DNA from: Halocaridina rubra | Taxonomy: Eukaryota > Arthropoda > Malacostraca > Decapoda > Atyidae | NCBI GenBank assembly: GCA_037179515.1 | Contig: JAXCGZ010011658.1 | Location: 18,062-82,061, forward strand | Direction of reading: 5' to 3' | DNA length: 64,000 nt | Shown: in pieces, positions 26,821-39,730 of the stretch | Layout of the letters: each line of letters opens with the position of its first letter | Numbering within the stretch: the first letter of the stretch is position 1 | The notes under the pieces: generated by a model | The model's input: only the letters and a program-made list of their open reading frames with translations | The model's database searches: none | What the model was told of the DNA's origin: nothing | Program-made: the position numbers and the translations under genes

Positions 26821-28528
26821 AATTTGCATTCCCTTATCCTTTCTTTACGCAAAGTTTTTAAGGTTGTTCGCTCGCTAAAGACGAACAAGGCTTCTGGTCC
26901 CGATGTTATCCCTGCAAGGTTCCTTAAGGAGTTTGCAGATGAACTGGCTCCTGTGCTTTGCAGTTTTTTTTGCGTCATTCTCTCAACCAGTATCTATCCT
27001 TCATCTTGGAAGCATGCTCTAGTGCAACCTGTTCCTTTAAAGTACCACCCTATTGCCCTACCCTCTGCAATCGCTAGAGTCTTCAAAACTTTGCTCAATC
27101 CTCACTTCTTGAAACATCTTGAATCTAACTTGCTTATCTCCGATCATCAGTACGGCTTCCGTAAGGCATGATCAGCTGCTGACCTCCTGTCTTACTCATG
27201 TATGGTCATCTTCTCTAAGGAACTTTGGGGAATCCTTTGTCATCACCCTTTATATCTCGAAGGCTTTTGACAGAGTCTGATACAAGGCTCTGTTGGCCAA
27301 AGTCTCTGCTTATGGCTTTACCCCTTCTCTCTGTTTTCTGATTTCCAATATTCATTCTGACCATTTTATGTCTGTGGTTGTTGACAGTGCAACTTTCTAG
27401 CTCATTCCCTGTTACCAGTGGTGTTCCACAAGGTTCTTTCACCCGCACTGTTCCTTCTCTTCATCAGTGATCTTCTTCAGTCTCCATCTTGCTCTCTTCT
27501 TCACGCCTTTGCCAACAATTCTGCCCTTCATTTTTCTTCACAATCTTCTTATGCTACTCGTGATCAGTCTCGTCTCGTATCACTCTTTCTTTTCCTTTCA
27601 ACTCCGATTTGCAGAAGGTACCTAAGTGGGGCATCCAACTTTTAGTTAAATTAAATGCCTCCAAGACACAGTTTCTGGCTATCTCTTTATTTTCTTCTCC
27701 TCCTGATAGCCCAATTGTCTTCGAAACTAACGAAATTTTCCCTCTTAATTCTATTAACGTATTAGAATCCAGATAGCCTCTAACTTGCTTTGGAGGAATT
27801 ACATAGTCCAAGATTCTAAAGCTCCATCCAGAAAATCGGGGGTTCTATTTTCGTTTTTGTCATTGCTTTTTCTCTATATAGTTACTTAAAATCTACAAAG
27901 ATCTTATCTGTCCCTACTTAGGATGCTGCTCGCACATCTGGGGTGCTTCTTCATATATTTTTTTCCTTGATAGAAATAAATCTAAGGCAGTCAGACTTAT
28001 TGACTATACTCTTACTTATGATCTGGATTCTCTTTCTTTTTGCCATAAGGTGTCATCCCTTTCTCTTTTCTGTTGCTACTCCTTCCTTCACTTCTGTGAT
28101 TAGTTGGCGAGTTGCATCCCTCCCCCACTGCCAAGGCTGCGAAACACTCGCCAAGCGGCCTCTTGTCACAGGTACTATGTGGAGATATGTAGCTCGCGGA
28201 TTGGTCGGTGCAGCGACTGCTTCGTCCCATCTACCTCCAGACTCTGGAACTCTCTTCCTTCTCCTGTCTTTCCTAATTCTTATAACCTGTCTTCCTTCAA
28301 AAAATGGATCTATCGTCATCTCAGGGCCTAATCCTGTCATATCTTTAGGGCCTCAGTACTTCAACACTTCTTTCAGCATGTCCTTTTTCTGTTATGTATC
28401 ATTACCTCCTCTCTGCCTTGTCTTTAACCTTTTACTTTTTCTTCGTCTTAATATTTTCTTCGTGCTTGGGCCTCTATTGACGAGGACAAGTTTCTTGCCT
28501 GTCCCGGTGTCACACTCATAAAAAAAAA
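26821..28528 (+). mobile_element. LINE-B, longer decayed copy
   Basis: RT starts at SLKTNKASGPDVIPARFL (26866 on) and runs through HQYGFRKA. After a stop it continues in broken frames to the terminal FPSTSRLWNSLP region (28104-28331), a 3' UTR ending gtcccggtgtcacactcat and an A-run at 28520-28528. The catalytic FADD box reads FANN at about 27505-27520. It is 5'-truncated, lacking the endonuclease. Confidence 0.85.
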
Positions 28529-29259
28529 TTGATTTTGTGAAGCAGTTATCGTTCCTAACCTTAAGGAAATTGAAGTTAGTATAGGTATGCTCCTCAAAGC
28601 TCAAATTTATCTGTGTATTTTCAGGTATTTCATATTTCAATGTTTAATTTGAACATTCCTGAAATTTTTTCCTATTAAGCAGCAGTGCTTTATCACCAGA
28701 AATTATATTACCCCTAATGGTCTGAACAAGGTTCACATTGTTTCTAATTACAGTGTTGCCTCCCTTATCGCAGTAGTTCGGTTCCGGGACCCGGCGCGAA
28801 CCAGGAAAATCGCGAAGTAGGATCAGCCTTTAAAAAAAAAAAAAAAGAATTAAAGATGATTATGACACCAGGACAGGCCAAAAAGTATAAAATAAAACGG
28901 CCTTTATCAGACTGTAAAGAGAAACAGAGATGGAGTGTGATGACCTGTCAGATGTGAAGGGATTATAAAAGATGTGTAATGAATATCCAGCTCTCTGCTG
29001 GGTTTACTATACCTCTGCATTACCTTCATGATGTCTATTCTAAAACTTCTCCTTAGATCTTATTATTATTATTATTATTATTATTATTGGCACCAAAAAT
29101 TTTCCTTTGATGATGATTGGGGAGATTATTATTATTATTATTATTGTTATTATTATTATTATCATCATCATCATCATTATTACTACGGATTCGTAATTAA
29201 ACCATTATTTTTACTATAAATAATGTAGTTTTGGTTGAATGAACAAGAGTTACTTAAAG

Positions 29260-29377
<118 letters not shown>

Positions 29378-29443
29378 ATTCTATTCTACCCAACCCCCCA
29401 CACTCTCTTTGTCCCAGCCAACTAGGGAGGGGCACTTTACACA

Positions 29444-31140
29444 TTATTTTATTATTTTATTAATTTATTGCGCCAAGGCGTCAGACATTACATGAGTTCA
29501 TACAAATAATGCTTCAAATGGATACAAAACCAAGAATTGAACATAGTTTACAGGGAGGTGTACACATTGATAAAACATTGCTGCATACTAACACACAACT
29601 CACAGTATGGCAGCACAGAGTACATTATATGCAAAAGTAAAGCTCAGAGAAACGCAGAATGCACAAACAGAATTATACAGCAACATACAGAAAATATATG
29701 TATAATTCAATATAATTAATGGCCACCAAAGTGAGGATAACGAGCAAGAATAACATCAAGGTTGTCATCATTAAGTAAAAATGAGCAGATCTGTATTAAG
29801 TTCTGACCTCGTGGTAAAACATCTCTCACTATGGGGCACTGAAGACAATAGTGGTCAAGAGTGTTAGCATTAGGACGGTCGCATAATTTGCAGGAGGTGT
29901 ACTGTGGCATATCTAGAGTCTGGGAGACCTGCCATAAAGGCCGATACCCCATTCTGAGCCGAGCACTAACTACATTGTTTTTCCGCACCATTAACCCGCG
30001 TCTGCGATACTTGTAGCAACTGTGAAGAAAGTGATCATGGTGCTGTATGGACACACTGTTGGCCCTCTCCGTGTCCCTGCGCTGGACCGTCATGGCAAAC
30101 CCAGCTGAGTAGATGATGTTACGTAGGCATCGGAGGGAGGGCTCAGCGTCCACAGCATGCCCATCCAGCATACAGGCCGCCTTGGCAAGACGATCCGCTG
30201 TGTCGTTGCCAGTCAGCCCAATGTGGGATGGAGTCCATACAAACGACACAACAAGAGAAGAATCCCGAGCGGCCGCGAGGCGACATAGTATATCTCCCAC
30301 AGCACGGCCACAGATAGGTCTTGGCGAGGATAGGGCTTGTAGGGCCGATTGGCAGTCACAAATTATTACCCTATTCACTTGTCGTCGAACAAGGAGAGTC
30401 ACGGCATCCAAGATGGCATTCAGTTCACAGTAGGTGGAGCTTGACGAGGTGGGTAGTCTACGGCCAATCCATGAATCAGCCGGCACAGGCGGCTCCATGG
30501 TGGGGGAAAACACAGCACATGCCGCCCTCTCATCTTGCACAGAACCATCAACATAGACGTGGTGGGCTGCAGGAACAGACGTGGACACATCAGCGATAGT
30601 CTCCAGAGCTAACTGTCTCTGCAAGGGGGGATAGACATCCTTCGAGGTCGGTGTATATGTGACAGCGGGGAGGGGGACACGCCAGGGTGGTAAATCTGGG
30701 ACAGCCGCCTGCACTGGCAGGTCGATGTCAAGGCCACGGAGAATGTCACTCACCACCCTGATAAGGTTATGACCTCCTGCTCGAAGTGGGAGCCTGGGTG
30801 CGTCTGAATCCAGGGACGTCCTCATGACAGCAGAGAAGTACGGAGCAAGAAAGGGGTAGTGAAGACACTTAACAGTAAAATAGGACACATTGGCATAAAT
30901 CCTCTCCACAAGAGGGGGCAAGTTGAGCTCCAACTGCATACTCACAATACGGGTAGAGAGAGAACATCCCAAGATAAATCTCATGACTCGATTCTGGAAC
31001 TTTTCAAGTGGCTCGAGAGCTGGTCTAGGAAGTTGACACAAGGCAGGAGACAGATAGTCAACCACTGACCGAAGTAGTAGGATGTAGAGGGTCCTCGCCA
31101 CTGGGATGGAGACTCCTGCAGCATTGTTGGCAAGCCACTT
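29444..31140 (-). mobile_element. LINE-C, 5'-truncated RNase H-bearing LINE with 12-bp target duplication
   Basis: Flanked by gcactttacaca at 29432-29443 and 31141-31152. The empty site is read directly at 49470-49495 (gggaggggcactttacacag). On the minus strand the element is truncated inside the RT thumb and ends in a TAAT/TAAAA-rich 3' tail at 29444-29470. The coding part is open from the truncation to the natural stop. Confidence 0.92.
29716..31140 (-). CDS. LINE-C ORF2 C-terminus: RT thumb, RNase H, zinc knuckle
   Basis: The reading frame is open from the insertion border at 31140, so it is a truncated protein lacking palm and endonuclease. The N-terminal part (LLLRSVVDYLSPALCQLPRP, LEKFQNRVMRFILG) is the RT thumb. 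RNase HI motifs follow in order: YVDGSVQDE (D), TYCELNAILDAV (E), VIICDCQSAL (D) and TGNDTADRLAKAA (D), with SFVWTPSHIGLTGN before the last. The C-terminus has a CKLCDRPNANTLDHYCLQC zinc-binding pattern common to RNase H-bearing LINEs of the I superclade. It is undamaged over 474 codons, fitting a recent insertion. No start codon of its own is expected to be used. Confidence 0.88.
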   Translation of the reverse strand, partial: KWLANNAAGVSIPVARTLYILLLRSVVDYLSPALCQLPRPALEPLEKFQNRVMRFILGCSLSTRIVSMQLELNLPPLVERIYANVSYFTVKCLHYPFLAPYFSAVMRTSLDSDAPRLPLRAGGHNLIRVVSDILRGLDIDLPVQAAVPDLPPWRVPLPAVTYTPTSKDVYPPLQRQLALETIADVSTSVPAAHHVYVDGSVQDERAACAVFSPTMEPPVPADSWIGRRLPTSSSSTYCELNAILDAVTLLVRRQVNRVIICDCQSALQALSSPRPICGRAVGDILCRLAAARDSSLVVSFVWTPSHIGLTGNDTADRLAKAACMLDGHAVDAEPSLRCLRNIIYSAGFAMTVQRRDTERANSVSIQHHDHFLHSCYKYRRRGLMVRKNNVVSARLRMGYRPLWQVSQTLDMPQYTSCKLCDRPNANTLDHYCLQCPIVRDVLPRGQNLIQICSFLLNDDNLDVILARYPHFGGH

Positions 31141-31284
31141 GCACTTTACACAGTTATTAAAAGTTAATAAACCAACAGATGTACAAACAATGATGAGCCC
31201 TTAATAATAATAATAATGATGATGATGATAATAATCTCCACAATCATCATCAACGGAAAATTATTGTTGCCAATGATGATAATG

Positions 31285-31327
<43 letters not shown>

Positions 31328-31541
31328 GATCTAAGCAGAATTATTGGAATAGACATCATGAAAGTAATGCAGAGGTATATTAAAACCCAGCAGAGAGCTG
31401 GATATTCATTACACATCTTTTATAATCCCTTCACATCTGACAGGTCATTACACTCTCCATCTATTTCTCTTTACAACCTGATAAAGTCTGCTTAATTTTA
31501 TCATTTTTTGGCCCATCCTGGTGTCATGATGATCTAAAAAA

Positions 31542-31589
<48 letters not shown>

Positions 31590-31729
31590 TTGCCAAAAAA
31601 AAAACGCGATACAGTGAGAACGCGAACCAAGAAACGCGAATAACCGGGGTAACACTGTACTCCTAAATATTAAATACTGTACGTTCATGTACAGTTCTAT
31701 GGAAAGTGACACACCAGTGTCTGACCCTG

Positions 31730-31826
31730 CTGCTGGGGGTTACGAAGGCCATCCACCCTTAATCCACCAACTCCAACCTGTGTCCTCCCCATTTACAGGA
31801 GGATTAATAGTAACACAAAACGACAA
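31730..31826 (+). repeat. Partial SINE-1
   Basis: Tail part only: ccatccacccttaatccacc, aactccaacctgtgtcctcc, ggaggattaatagtaacaca. Confidence 0.65.
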
Positions 31827-32556
31827 AGCAAGTTTATAGAAGATATAAATATGGCAAAATGTTTGTAAATTTATACTATGTTAGTTTTTCCAGCATCTTC
31901 TGTTTGTTTGATTAAAATACTTTAATATTTCTCTATTACAGATTATTGCATAAGGTTATTTGAAAATCTAATGGTAGACCACACGATGTTTCCTATAATC
32001 CCATTTCTCTTACTGAAAAGAGAGACTTATCCTTACATACTTAGTGTGTGGTGTATATATTATAGGTAGTTTTCTAATTAATTACTTTTGTTCTCAAATG
32101 TTTGGTGATATAATGATATTAATAAATCTGGTATTAATTGATTTTGGGGAGAGAAAAAACTACAGCATTGTATTTTTTTTATTTCTTCTTGGTCACTGCT
32201 GCTGTTCATAGAACATGTGCATCTGTGAAACGGTATAAGTATACTAGACTGCTTTAGTGAATTAGGAATACATCAACATTTATGTTCCTTTTCTCATTAA
32301 TCATGACTACAATTATTGGAGCTTTCAGATCGTTCTGATATTTTTCTTTTTTTCCCCGAACAGAAATCTTGTAGTTTTATGGTAAATGATCATCAGTGGA
32401 TTATTTACATAAGTATTGCATTTCTTTCGTCACTAACTTTATGTTTTTTTCTGACATAAAACGATTTAAAGCTTCAATAGGGCTATTCGCATATATCTGG
32501 TGTAGGATGCAACTAAAAAGGAAAAGGAAGTGAGGTGTTTACAGATCCTTTCTAAC

Positions 32557-32559
<3 letters not shown>

Positions 32560-32602
<43 letters not shown>
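32560..32602. repeat. Poly-T run (43 nt)
   Basis: An uninterrupted T homopolymer; no adjacent recognised retroelement end. Confidence 0.95.
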
Positions 32603-32606
<4 letters not shown>

Positions 32607-33295
32607 CAAAGCATTAACTAGAGAAGTGAGTTTGGCCTTTATATGATGATGACATTGAAACTTATTGCTGCTACCTTGCTAACTTCTATCAAATATAGTT
32701 TCCTTGATAAAAAATTAAGTGTAATAATGGCATTATTACTTTAATAATGTATTTTTCTTTGCTCCTATTTTTCAATTGATATTCCTCGTGATGTCCTATT
32801 CAATATATGTACTAGGCTGTATATGTTAGTACAGTATTCCTATATATTAGAAGTGGTGGCCAAATCTTTCTTAAAATAATATTGTCATGTTATAATGTCT
32901 ATGTAATAACTTAAAGCCTTCCATGTTGTCCGTGTAATGTAGTGATACAAATGATGTTCCTTCGCCTATATCAGGGTCATAATATAACTGCCAGTAATAA
33001 TGTTATTGGAAAGAGCAACATCGACAGTAATGTAAGTGTTCTTAAAAAAGCTTTCAGCTGAATACACTACAGTTCATGGATATACTGTAGTTTAATTATC
33101 AAGAGCTCCCATTTGATATAAAGTTTTAAGGACACTTATATTATGGTAGAGTATTTGCTTTCCATACATGTGTTTCGTGTTATGGTGAAATTTCGTAATA
33201 ACAATATGCTTTTCATTCTTGAAATACTCATTTATGGTAGCTCATACGATGATTCTTATGCCGTTTCACTTATTGAAAATGAAGCCTTATCTACA

Positions 33296-35424
33296 TGTGC
33301 TCAAAATGTGATATATAATAAGTCGCTTTCTAATGATATACAGTACTTGTATTCACAAATACACTGTGAAACAGATACAAACAGAAACTATTTGTGTCTG
33401 TTGTTTTGTAGGTACAGTATATTGTATCAGAACGTGGCCATAAGAAAAAAATTTCCAGCTGTTCCAAATTAAAATGACTTTGAAAGTTAAATCTGCTTTC
33501 AGCCATATATTTCTTCTGCCTTAAACCAAATATTCAGTAATATCTAGAAATGGGGTCAAACACTGTAAGCACTAGCTGTAGGCATGAAGAAAATTTATCT
33601 ACTTATTAAAGTAAAAGTGTCTGTTAGTGGGAAATAAATCCTTATAGATGATAAAGTACCTCTGCAAAGAAAAAGTCATATGTGTCAATAGTATATTTTA
33701 AATGTAATTTACACTGAATAAAGTTATATGAGGATACTTCATTTGAAGTCTCATGTAAAAAAGCTCCATTGGTAATGAACTGTATTGATAGGAGAGCACA
33801 GTTGTAATAGTGTTACTTTCTTTTCATTACTGGTTGGTTTGCTGCTTGTGTCTTACCTTTGAGAGTTTTAGTTGAACTCTGCTGTTAACAAGAAGTATAG
33901 CATTAACATTAATACTGCTCCAAATGATGCATGTACAGAAAACTCTATTCCTGATTTGTACACTATACTTTCCAGTCCGTACATAATACAGATCTGAAAC
34001 AGTGTTTTTGGGCTTAAAATTATATGCACTATGAATAGCTTATTGTATGTGCTCAAAATGTGATATATAATAAGTCGCTTTCTAATGATATACGTGTGTT
34101 CACAAATACACTGTGAAACAGATACAAACAGAAACTATTTGTATCTGTTGCTTTGTTATTTGTTTTGTAGGTACAGTATATTGTATCATAACGTGGCAGT
34201 TTGAAAAAAAATTCCAGTTATTCCAAATTAAAATAACTTTGAAAGTTAAAGCTGCTTTCAGCCTTATATTTCTTCTGCCTTAAATCAAAATTCAGTAATA
34301 TCTAGAAATGGGGTCAAAAACTGTAAGCACTAGCTGTAGGCATGAAGAAAATTTATCTGCTTATTAAAGTAAGTGTCTGTTAGTGGGAAATAAATCCTTA
34401 TAGATGGTAAAGTACCTCTGCAAAGAAAAAGTCATATGTGTCAGTAGTATATTTTAAATGTAATTTACGCTGAATAAAGTTATATGAGGATACTTCATTT
34501 GAAGTCTCATGTAAAAAAAGCTCCATTGGTAATGAACTATATTGATAGGAGAGCACAGTTGTAATAGTGTTACTTTCTTTTCATTACTGGTTGGTTTGCT
34601 GCTTGTGTCTTACCTTTGAGAGTTTTAGTTGAACACTGCTGTGAACAAGAAGTATAATATTAACATTAATACTGCTCCAAATGATGCATGTACAGAAAAT
34701 TCTATTCCTGATTTGTACACTATACTTTCCAGTCCGTACATAATACAGATCTGAAACAGTGTTTTTGGGCTTAAAATAATATGCACTATGAATAGCTTAT
34801 TGTATTGATTATTGAATTCATTTGACATAAATAAAGCCTTATCTACATGTGCTCAACATGTGATATATAATAAGTCGCTTTCTAATGATATACTTGTGTT
34901 CACAAATACACTGTGAAACAGATACAAACAGAAACTATTCGTATCTGTTGCTTTTTTACTTGTTTTGTAGGTACAGTATATTGTATCATAACGTGGCAGT
35001 TTGAAAAAAAATTCCAGCTATTCCAAATTAAAATAACTTTGAAAGTTAAAGCTGCTTTCGGCCTTATATTTCTTCTGCCTTAAACCAAATATTCAGTAAT
35101 ATCTAGATATGGGGTCAAAAACTGTAAGCACTAGCTGTAGGCATGAAGAAAATTTGTCTACTTATTAAAGTAAAAGTGTCTGTTAGTGGGAAATAAATCC
35201 TTATAGATGATAAAGTACCTCTGCAAAGAAAAAGTCATATGTGTCAATAGTATATTTTAAATGTAGTTTATGCTGAATAAAGTTATATGAGGATACTTCA
35301 TTTGAAGTCTCATGTAAAAAAAAACTCCATTGGAGAGCACAGTTGTAATAGTGTTACTTTCTTATCATTTCTGGTTGGTTTGCTGCTTGTGTCTTACCTT
35401 TGAGAGTTTTAGTTGAACACTGCT
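33296..35424. repeat. Three tandem copies of a 0.75-0.8 kb unit
   Basis: The marker tgtgctcaa(a/c)atgtgatatat starts at 33296, 34048 and 34848. After each copy the same succession follows: gtacagtatattgtatca, tagctgtaggcatgaagaaa, gtgggaaataaatccttata, ttgaagtctcatgtaaaaaa and agttttagttgaac. The third copy stops near 35424. Copies are very similar, with small indels. No protein-coding signal; not a recognised TE. Confidence 0.88.
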
Positions 35425-36284
35425 AATAATAATTCTTTGCAGTATAATACACTGTACTCAGTAGACAGTAGATTCACAGTGCTGTTTGATCTCTATAGCT
35501 TCTTTCTATGTTAATTCTGGATGGAATTGCATTCTAAGGAATACAATACATCTACAAATAGTTATAACATTATACAGTTAAGATGAAGTGGGAAAATCTT
35601 GATCTCATCTTTATAAACTCTTTCTGCCTTTAGGACTGTGTATGTTACATGGAAAGGGTAAATTCAGTTTAACAATTTTTGTTTTATTGTAATTAAATGT
35701 TCCTTTTATTATTACTTTCTCCATGTTCCCCTGTATGTCATATATGTCGACCACTTAGGGCAAAGCGGAGGGACTGGAAATCCCCTCCTTTGTATTTTCT
35801 TCCTACAAAGAGTCAAGTATTTTGCTTTGACTCAACCACCTACTTTGTAAGGGGAATTATGGCTTATGTATATATATGGACTTATATAACATAATTCTTT
35901 TTTTTTTCTTTAAAGCTTTCCTTTTAATATAAGTTTTATATTTATTCACTGTCTATTTAATAAACTCTCCATTTTTCTCTGTATTATGCATTATACCTTC
36001 CTCAATAGCAAATGAAAAAAGATCTTTTAAGGCTTCCCAGACTCTAGGTCATATTTCCATGGGTAAAGAAGCGCAGAAACATTGCCCTTAGCATATAACA
36101 CATTAATTAAACCTTTCTGAGTTCCATCGTAAAAAAAAAAAATACAACTTGCATGAAAATACGAGAAATAATATTAAAAACTTTATTTTACTTGACAAAG
36201 AGGTCATCTTCTTCTTCTTATCATTATATTATTATTATTATTATTACTGATGGTAGTAAATAATAACAATAATACCGACCAGGA
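35425..36284. other. Intergenic
   Basis: AT-rich sequence with one R3 repeat (35718-35880) and a short (TTA)n stretch near 36222-36246. Otherwise nothing recognised. Confidence 0.4.
35718..35880 (+). repeat. Interspersed repeat R3, copy
   Basis: Clear R3 copy: gcggagggactggaaatccc, cttcctacaaagagtcaagt, tttgactcaaccacctactt, ending tatatatatgg. Confidence 0.7.
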
Positions 36285-36400
36285 GACAGGGAGTTACGAG
36301 CGTAGGGCTCTTTTCTGTAAGCACAATTAGGAGACCTTGTTATGATAAATTACCCTCACAACCCTAAGTAAAGTTGAATAACCCAATTAGGTGATTACAA
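36285..36400 (+). mobile_element. Diverged LINE-A 3' tail
   Basis: gggagttacgagcgtagggctc, then tctgtaagcacaattagg and a later caattaggtgattac correspond to the LINE-A 3' terminus, read inverted at 5475-5545, with many differences. Only the tail is present. Confidence 0.55.
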
Positions 36401-36484
36401 TGTCACTTTCCTATGCACAATTCAGGAAAATCCCATATGAGCTCAGCTGATCTGGATTCCCTTACTACACAGATAAGAAGAAGA

Positions 36485-36605
36485 ACACGGAAGCTTTCTT
36501 TGCAGAAATACAGACAGTGAAAACGTTATCTTGAACTATTCTTTATCGTCAGTTTCCTCGTGGCCTGAGCGAAGTCGTTATCTGCCCCAACGACAAGTTG
36601 TTGAG
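36485..36605 (+). other. Candidate non-coding first exon with donor (speculative)
   Basis: A unique, less AT-rich block ending ttgttgag|gtgagt, a perfect donor, upstream of MRPL20 on the same strand. MRPL20 has an acceptor-like sequence before its start codon, so a distant 5' UTR exon is conceivable. Nothing else ties the two together. Confidence 0.2.
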
Positions 36606-36654
36606 GTGAGTTTCAGGCAAAGAAAACGTTTATTGATGGAAATTGTTAAGATCA

Positions 36655-36758
36655 CTTGACGTCTTAGGGGTACTAGGCAGGCATCCACTGTTAATTCCCC
36701 AACTCCAACGTGTCTGTTTACCCCCACTCGAATGGGGATCATTATTGACACATAATAC
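36655..36758 (+). repeat. Partial SINE-1
   Basis: Tail blocks gcaggcatccactgttaatt, ccaactccaacgtgtctgtt, and aatggggatcattattgaca. Confidence 0.65.
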
Positions 36759-37385
<627 letters not shown>

Positions 37386-37554
37386 AGCTGCTTAGTGATT
37401 ACTTTCATTGTCTTGCTTACTATACAGTATATACTGTTTCTCCTTGTTCTGTAAATCATTTACCTCTGAAGATAAGTACTGTACTAAATAAAAAAAGTAA
37501 TCGTAAGCAATAAGGTACACCACTGTTTCCTGTTTTTTCTCTGTAGTCAAAATA

Positions 37555-37557
<3 letters not shown>

Positions 37558-37645
<88 letters not shown>
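37558..37645. repeat. (TA)n microsatellite
   Basis: A pure TA tract of about 88 bp, directly left of the fold-back element. Confidence 0.97.
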
Positions 37646-37647
<2 letters not shown>

Positions 37648-37648
<1 letters not shown>

Positions 37649-37858
37649 AGGAAGCCCATCATTAAAACAACACATAGAAAATAACATAATATTTCGGGTC
37701 CTAATTGGACCCCTTCTCAAGCACAAGTGAATGCATAAAGTAACATTGACAGAGGGAGTAAAAAACTTAATGCATTCACATGTGATTGAGAAAGGGTCCA
37801 GTTTGGACCTGAAATATTGCGTTATTTTCTATGTGTTGTTTCACTTATTGGCTTCCTT
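37648..37858. mobile_element. Small fold-back (near-perfect inverted repeat) element
   Basis: The left arm aaggaagccc...aacaacacatagaaaataac...gggtcctaattggacccc...gtgaatgcat is mirrored by tgcattcacatgtgat...gggtccagtttggacc...gttattttctatgtgttgtt...gcttcctt. Arms are about 90 bp with a loop of about 30 bp (37738-37767). A long hairpin would form. No coding sequence. Confidence 0.8.
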
Positions 37859-37890
37859 ACAATTTAGTGTTATATGCTAACTGTTTCTGC

Positions 37891-37895
<5 letters not shown>

Positions 37896-37975
<80 letters not shown>
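37896..37975. repeat. (TA)n microsatellite
   Basis: A TA tract of about 80 bp, between the fold-back element and the TIR-like sequence at 37980. Confidence 0.97.
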
Positions 37976-37980
<5 letters not shown>

Positions 37981-38462
37981 AATTTTAACGTCATTCTGAC
38001 TTACGCCGTTTCGCAGTTACGACAAAGGCCAAAAATTAATTATTAATGAATTAATTATTTGACCTACCTGGCTGGTTCTGTAAACTCAAACCACGCCCCA
38101 AAATAATTTGTGAGAGCGGTGGAGGAATATACAGTTAGCAACACTGCTGTATTCATATTTATCAAGTTAATGGCATTATTTATTTATTTGTTTATATATT
38201 TGATTATATTGAAGGATTATATTGTATTTAAAAAAAAACAAACACATAGCTGTAAATTCAAAATACACACGAATACAAAGCTAGCAAACACAGCTGCATT
38301 CGTATTTATAAAGTTAATGGCTTTATTTATTTATTTGTTTATATACAGTATTTGAAAGGGGCAAGCCAGCCTCAACTTGGTTACGGTCCCAAGCCCGGGT
38401 AAATGGGGAGGGTTGGCAACAGGAATGGCATCCGGCCATAAAATTTTTGCCAAAACCAAAAT

Positions 38463-39730
38463 ATGGCCAGTACAGATAACGAGAATAGTCACCATACTAG
38501 GGCGTTCCCCTTAGGCAACGCGTTGGTGCTTCGCCTGACCCCTCCGGAAAGACAGCAAGGGCTACCCAGTCATGGGTGGGCTGGGTTAAAGAGGCAAGCT
38601 CGAGGGAGAGTGTCAGATGAGGTGCTGCGGGTGGGCACTCTTAATGTGGGGACAATGACTGGGAAGGGGCGAGAATTGGTGGACCTGATGGAGAGGAGGA
38701 GAATTGGAGTGCTGTGTGTGCAGGAGACCAGGTGGAAAGGAAATAAAGCGAGGGAACTGGGTGAGGGTTACAAATTGTTCAACAGTGGAGCAAATGAGGA
38801 AGGGAGGAATGGTGTAGGAATAATATTATCCAAAGACCTGAAGGAAAGCTTACTTGGTGTGAATAGAAAGAGTGACAGAATTATGAGTTTAAAGCTGGGT
38901 TTGGGAGAACGGTAGTCAATGTGGTATGTGTCTATGCCCCACAAACTGGTTGTACAGCGGAGGAGAAGGATGTATTTTGGGAGGAGATGGACCAGGAGCT
39001 TAGAACAATTCCTATAAGGGAGAAGGTAATTTTGGGAGGAGATCTAAATGGCCACTTGGGAATTGGGAGGGCTGGGATAGGTAGAGTTCTTGGGGGCTGG
39101 GGGTGGGAGAGAGAAATGAGGGGGGAGAGAGAGTGATTGATTTTGCAGTGGCATTTGATCTGGCATTGGTCAACACATTCTTTGAGAAAAAGGAAAACAG
39201 ATTGATTACATACAGTAGTGGTGGGAGGGAGAGCCAGATAGATTTATTGTTGTGTAGGAGAGACCATCTGAAGAAGATTAGCAACTGTAAAGTAATAAAT
39301 GGGGAGAGTGTGGCAGTGCAACATAGGATAGTAGTAACTGATTGCAGGCTCAGGAAATGTAGGAAAAGTAAGAAGCCGAGGATGGACCCAAAGATAAAGT
39401 GGTGGAGATTGAAAGATGCAGAGCTGAGAGCTATGTTTAAGGGAAGAGTGTTGGAAGCGATAATATTGCATGAGGATGTACAAGAATGGTGGACAGAGAA
39501 TAGTAAGGTGATTTTGAGGGTTGGTGAGGAGGTACTTGGAAAGTCATCAGGAAGGAACCCCCAAATGATAAAGAGTCATGTTGGTGGAATGAGGAATTGC
39601 AAGAATGGGTGAAGAACAAGAAAGAAGCTAAGAACAAGGCAAATTTATCAGGCCTGGAGCAGGATAAAGAAGAGTACAAGCTGGCAAAGAAGGAGGCAAG
39701 GAGAGCAGTAGCAAAAGCAAAGGCAGAGAA
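38463..39730 (+). pseudogene. RTE endonuclease region (frameshifted)
   Basis: The ATG at 38463 opens a leader, then LRVGTLNVGTMTGKGRELVD, a VLCVQETRWKG motif with catalytic E, and GVGIILSKDLK. Frames change near 38910 before VCVYAPQTGC...VILGGDLNGHLG (D-x-N), and near 39105 before VIDFAVAFDLALVNTFF. QIDLLLCRRDHLK and VAVQHRIVVTDCRL (the H replaces the usual SDH context) close the domain. At least three lesions. By family, it nicks target DNA for reverse transcription. Confidence 0.85.

Larger units (their letters stand above)
31658..33295. other. Intergenic, mostly unrecognised
   Basis: AT-rich with a partial SINE-1 at 31730-31826 and a poly-T run at 32560-32602. Short open frames here show no coding pattern. 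Confidence 0.4.

Noticed and set aside
27943..28521. A 192-codon + strand gene
   Set aside because: A shifted-frame reading through LINE-B; the genuine LINE frame is at 28104-28331.
33143..33472. A 109-codon protein gene
   Set aside because: Composition is ordinary for AT-rich non-coding DNA, and it runs into the tandem 0.75-0.8 kb unit without conservation of the frame in the other copies.
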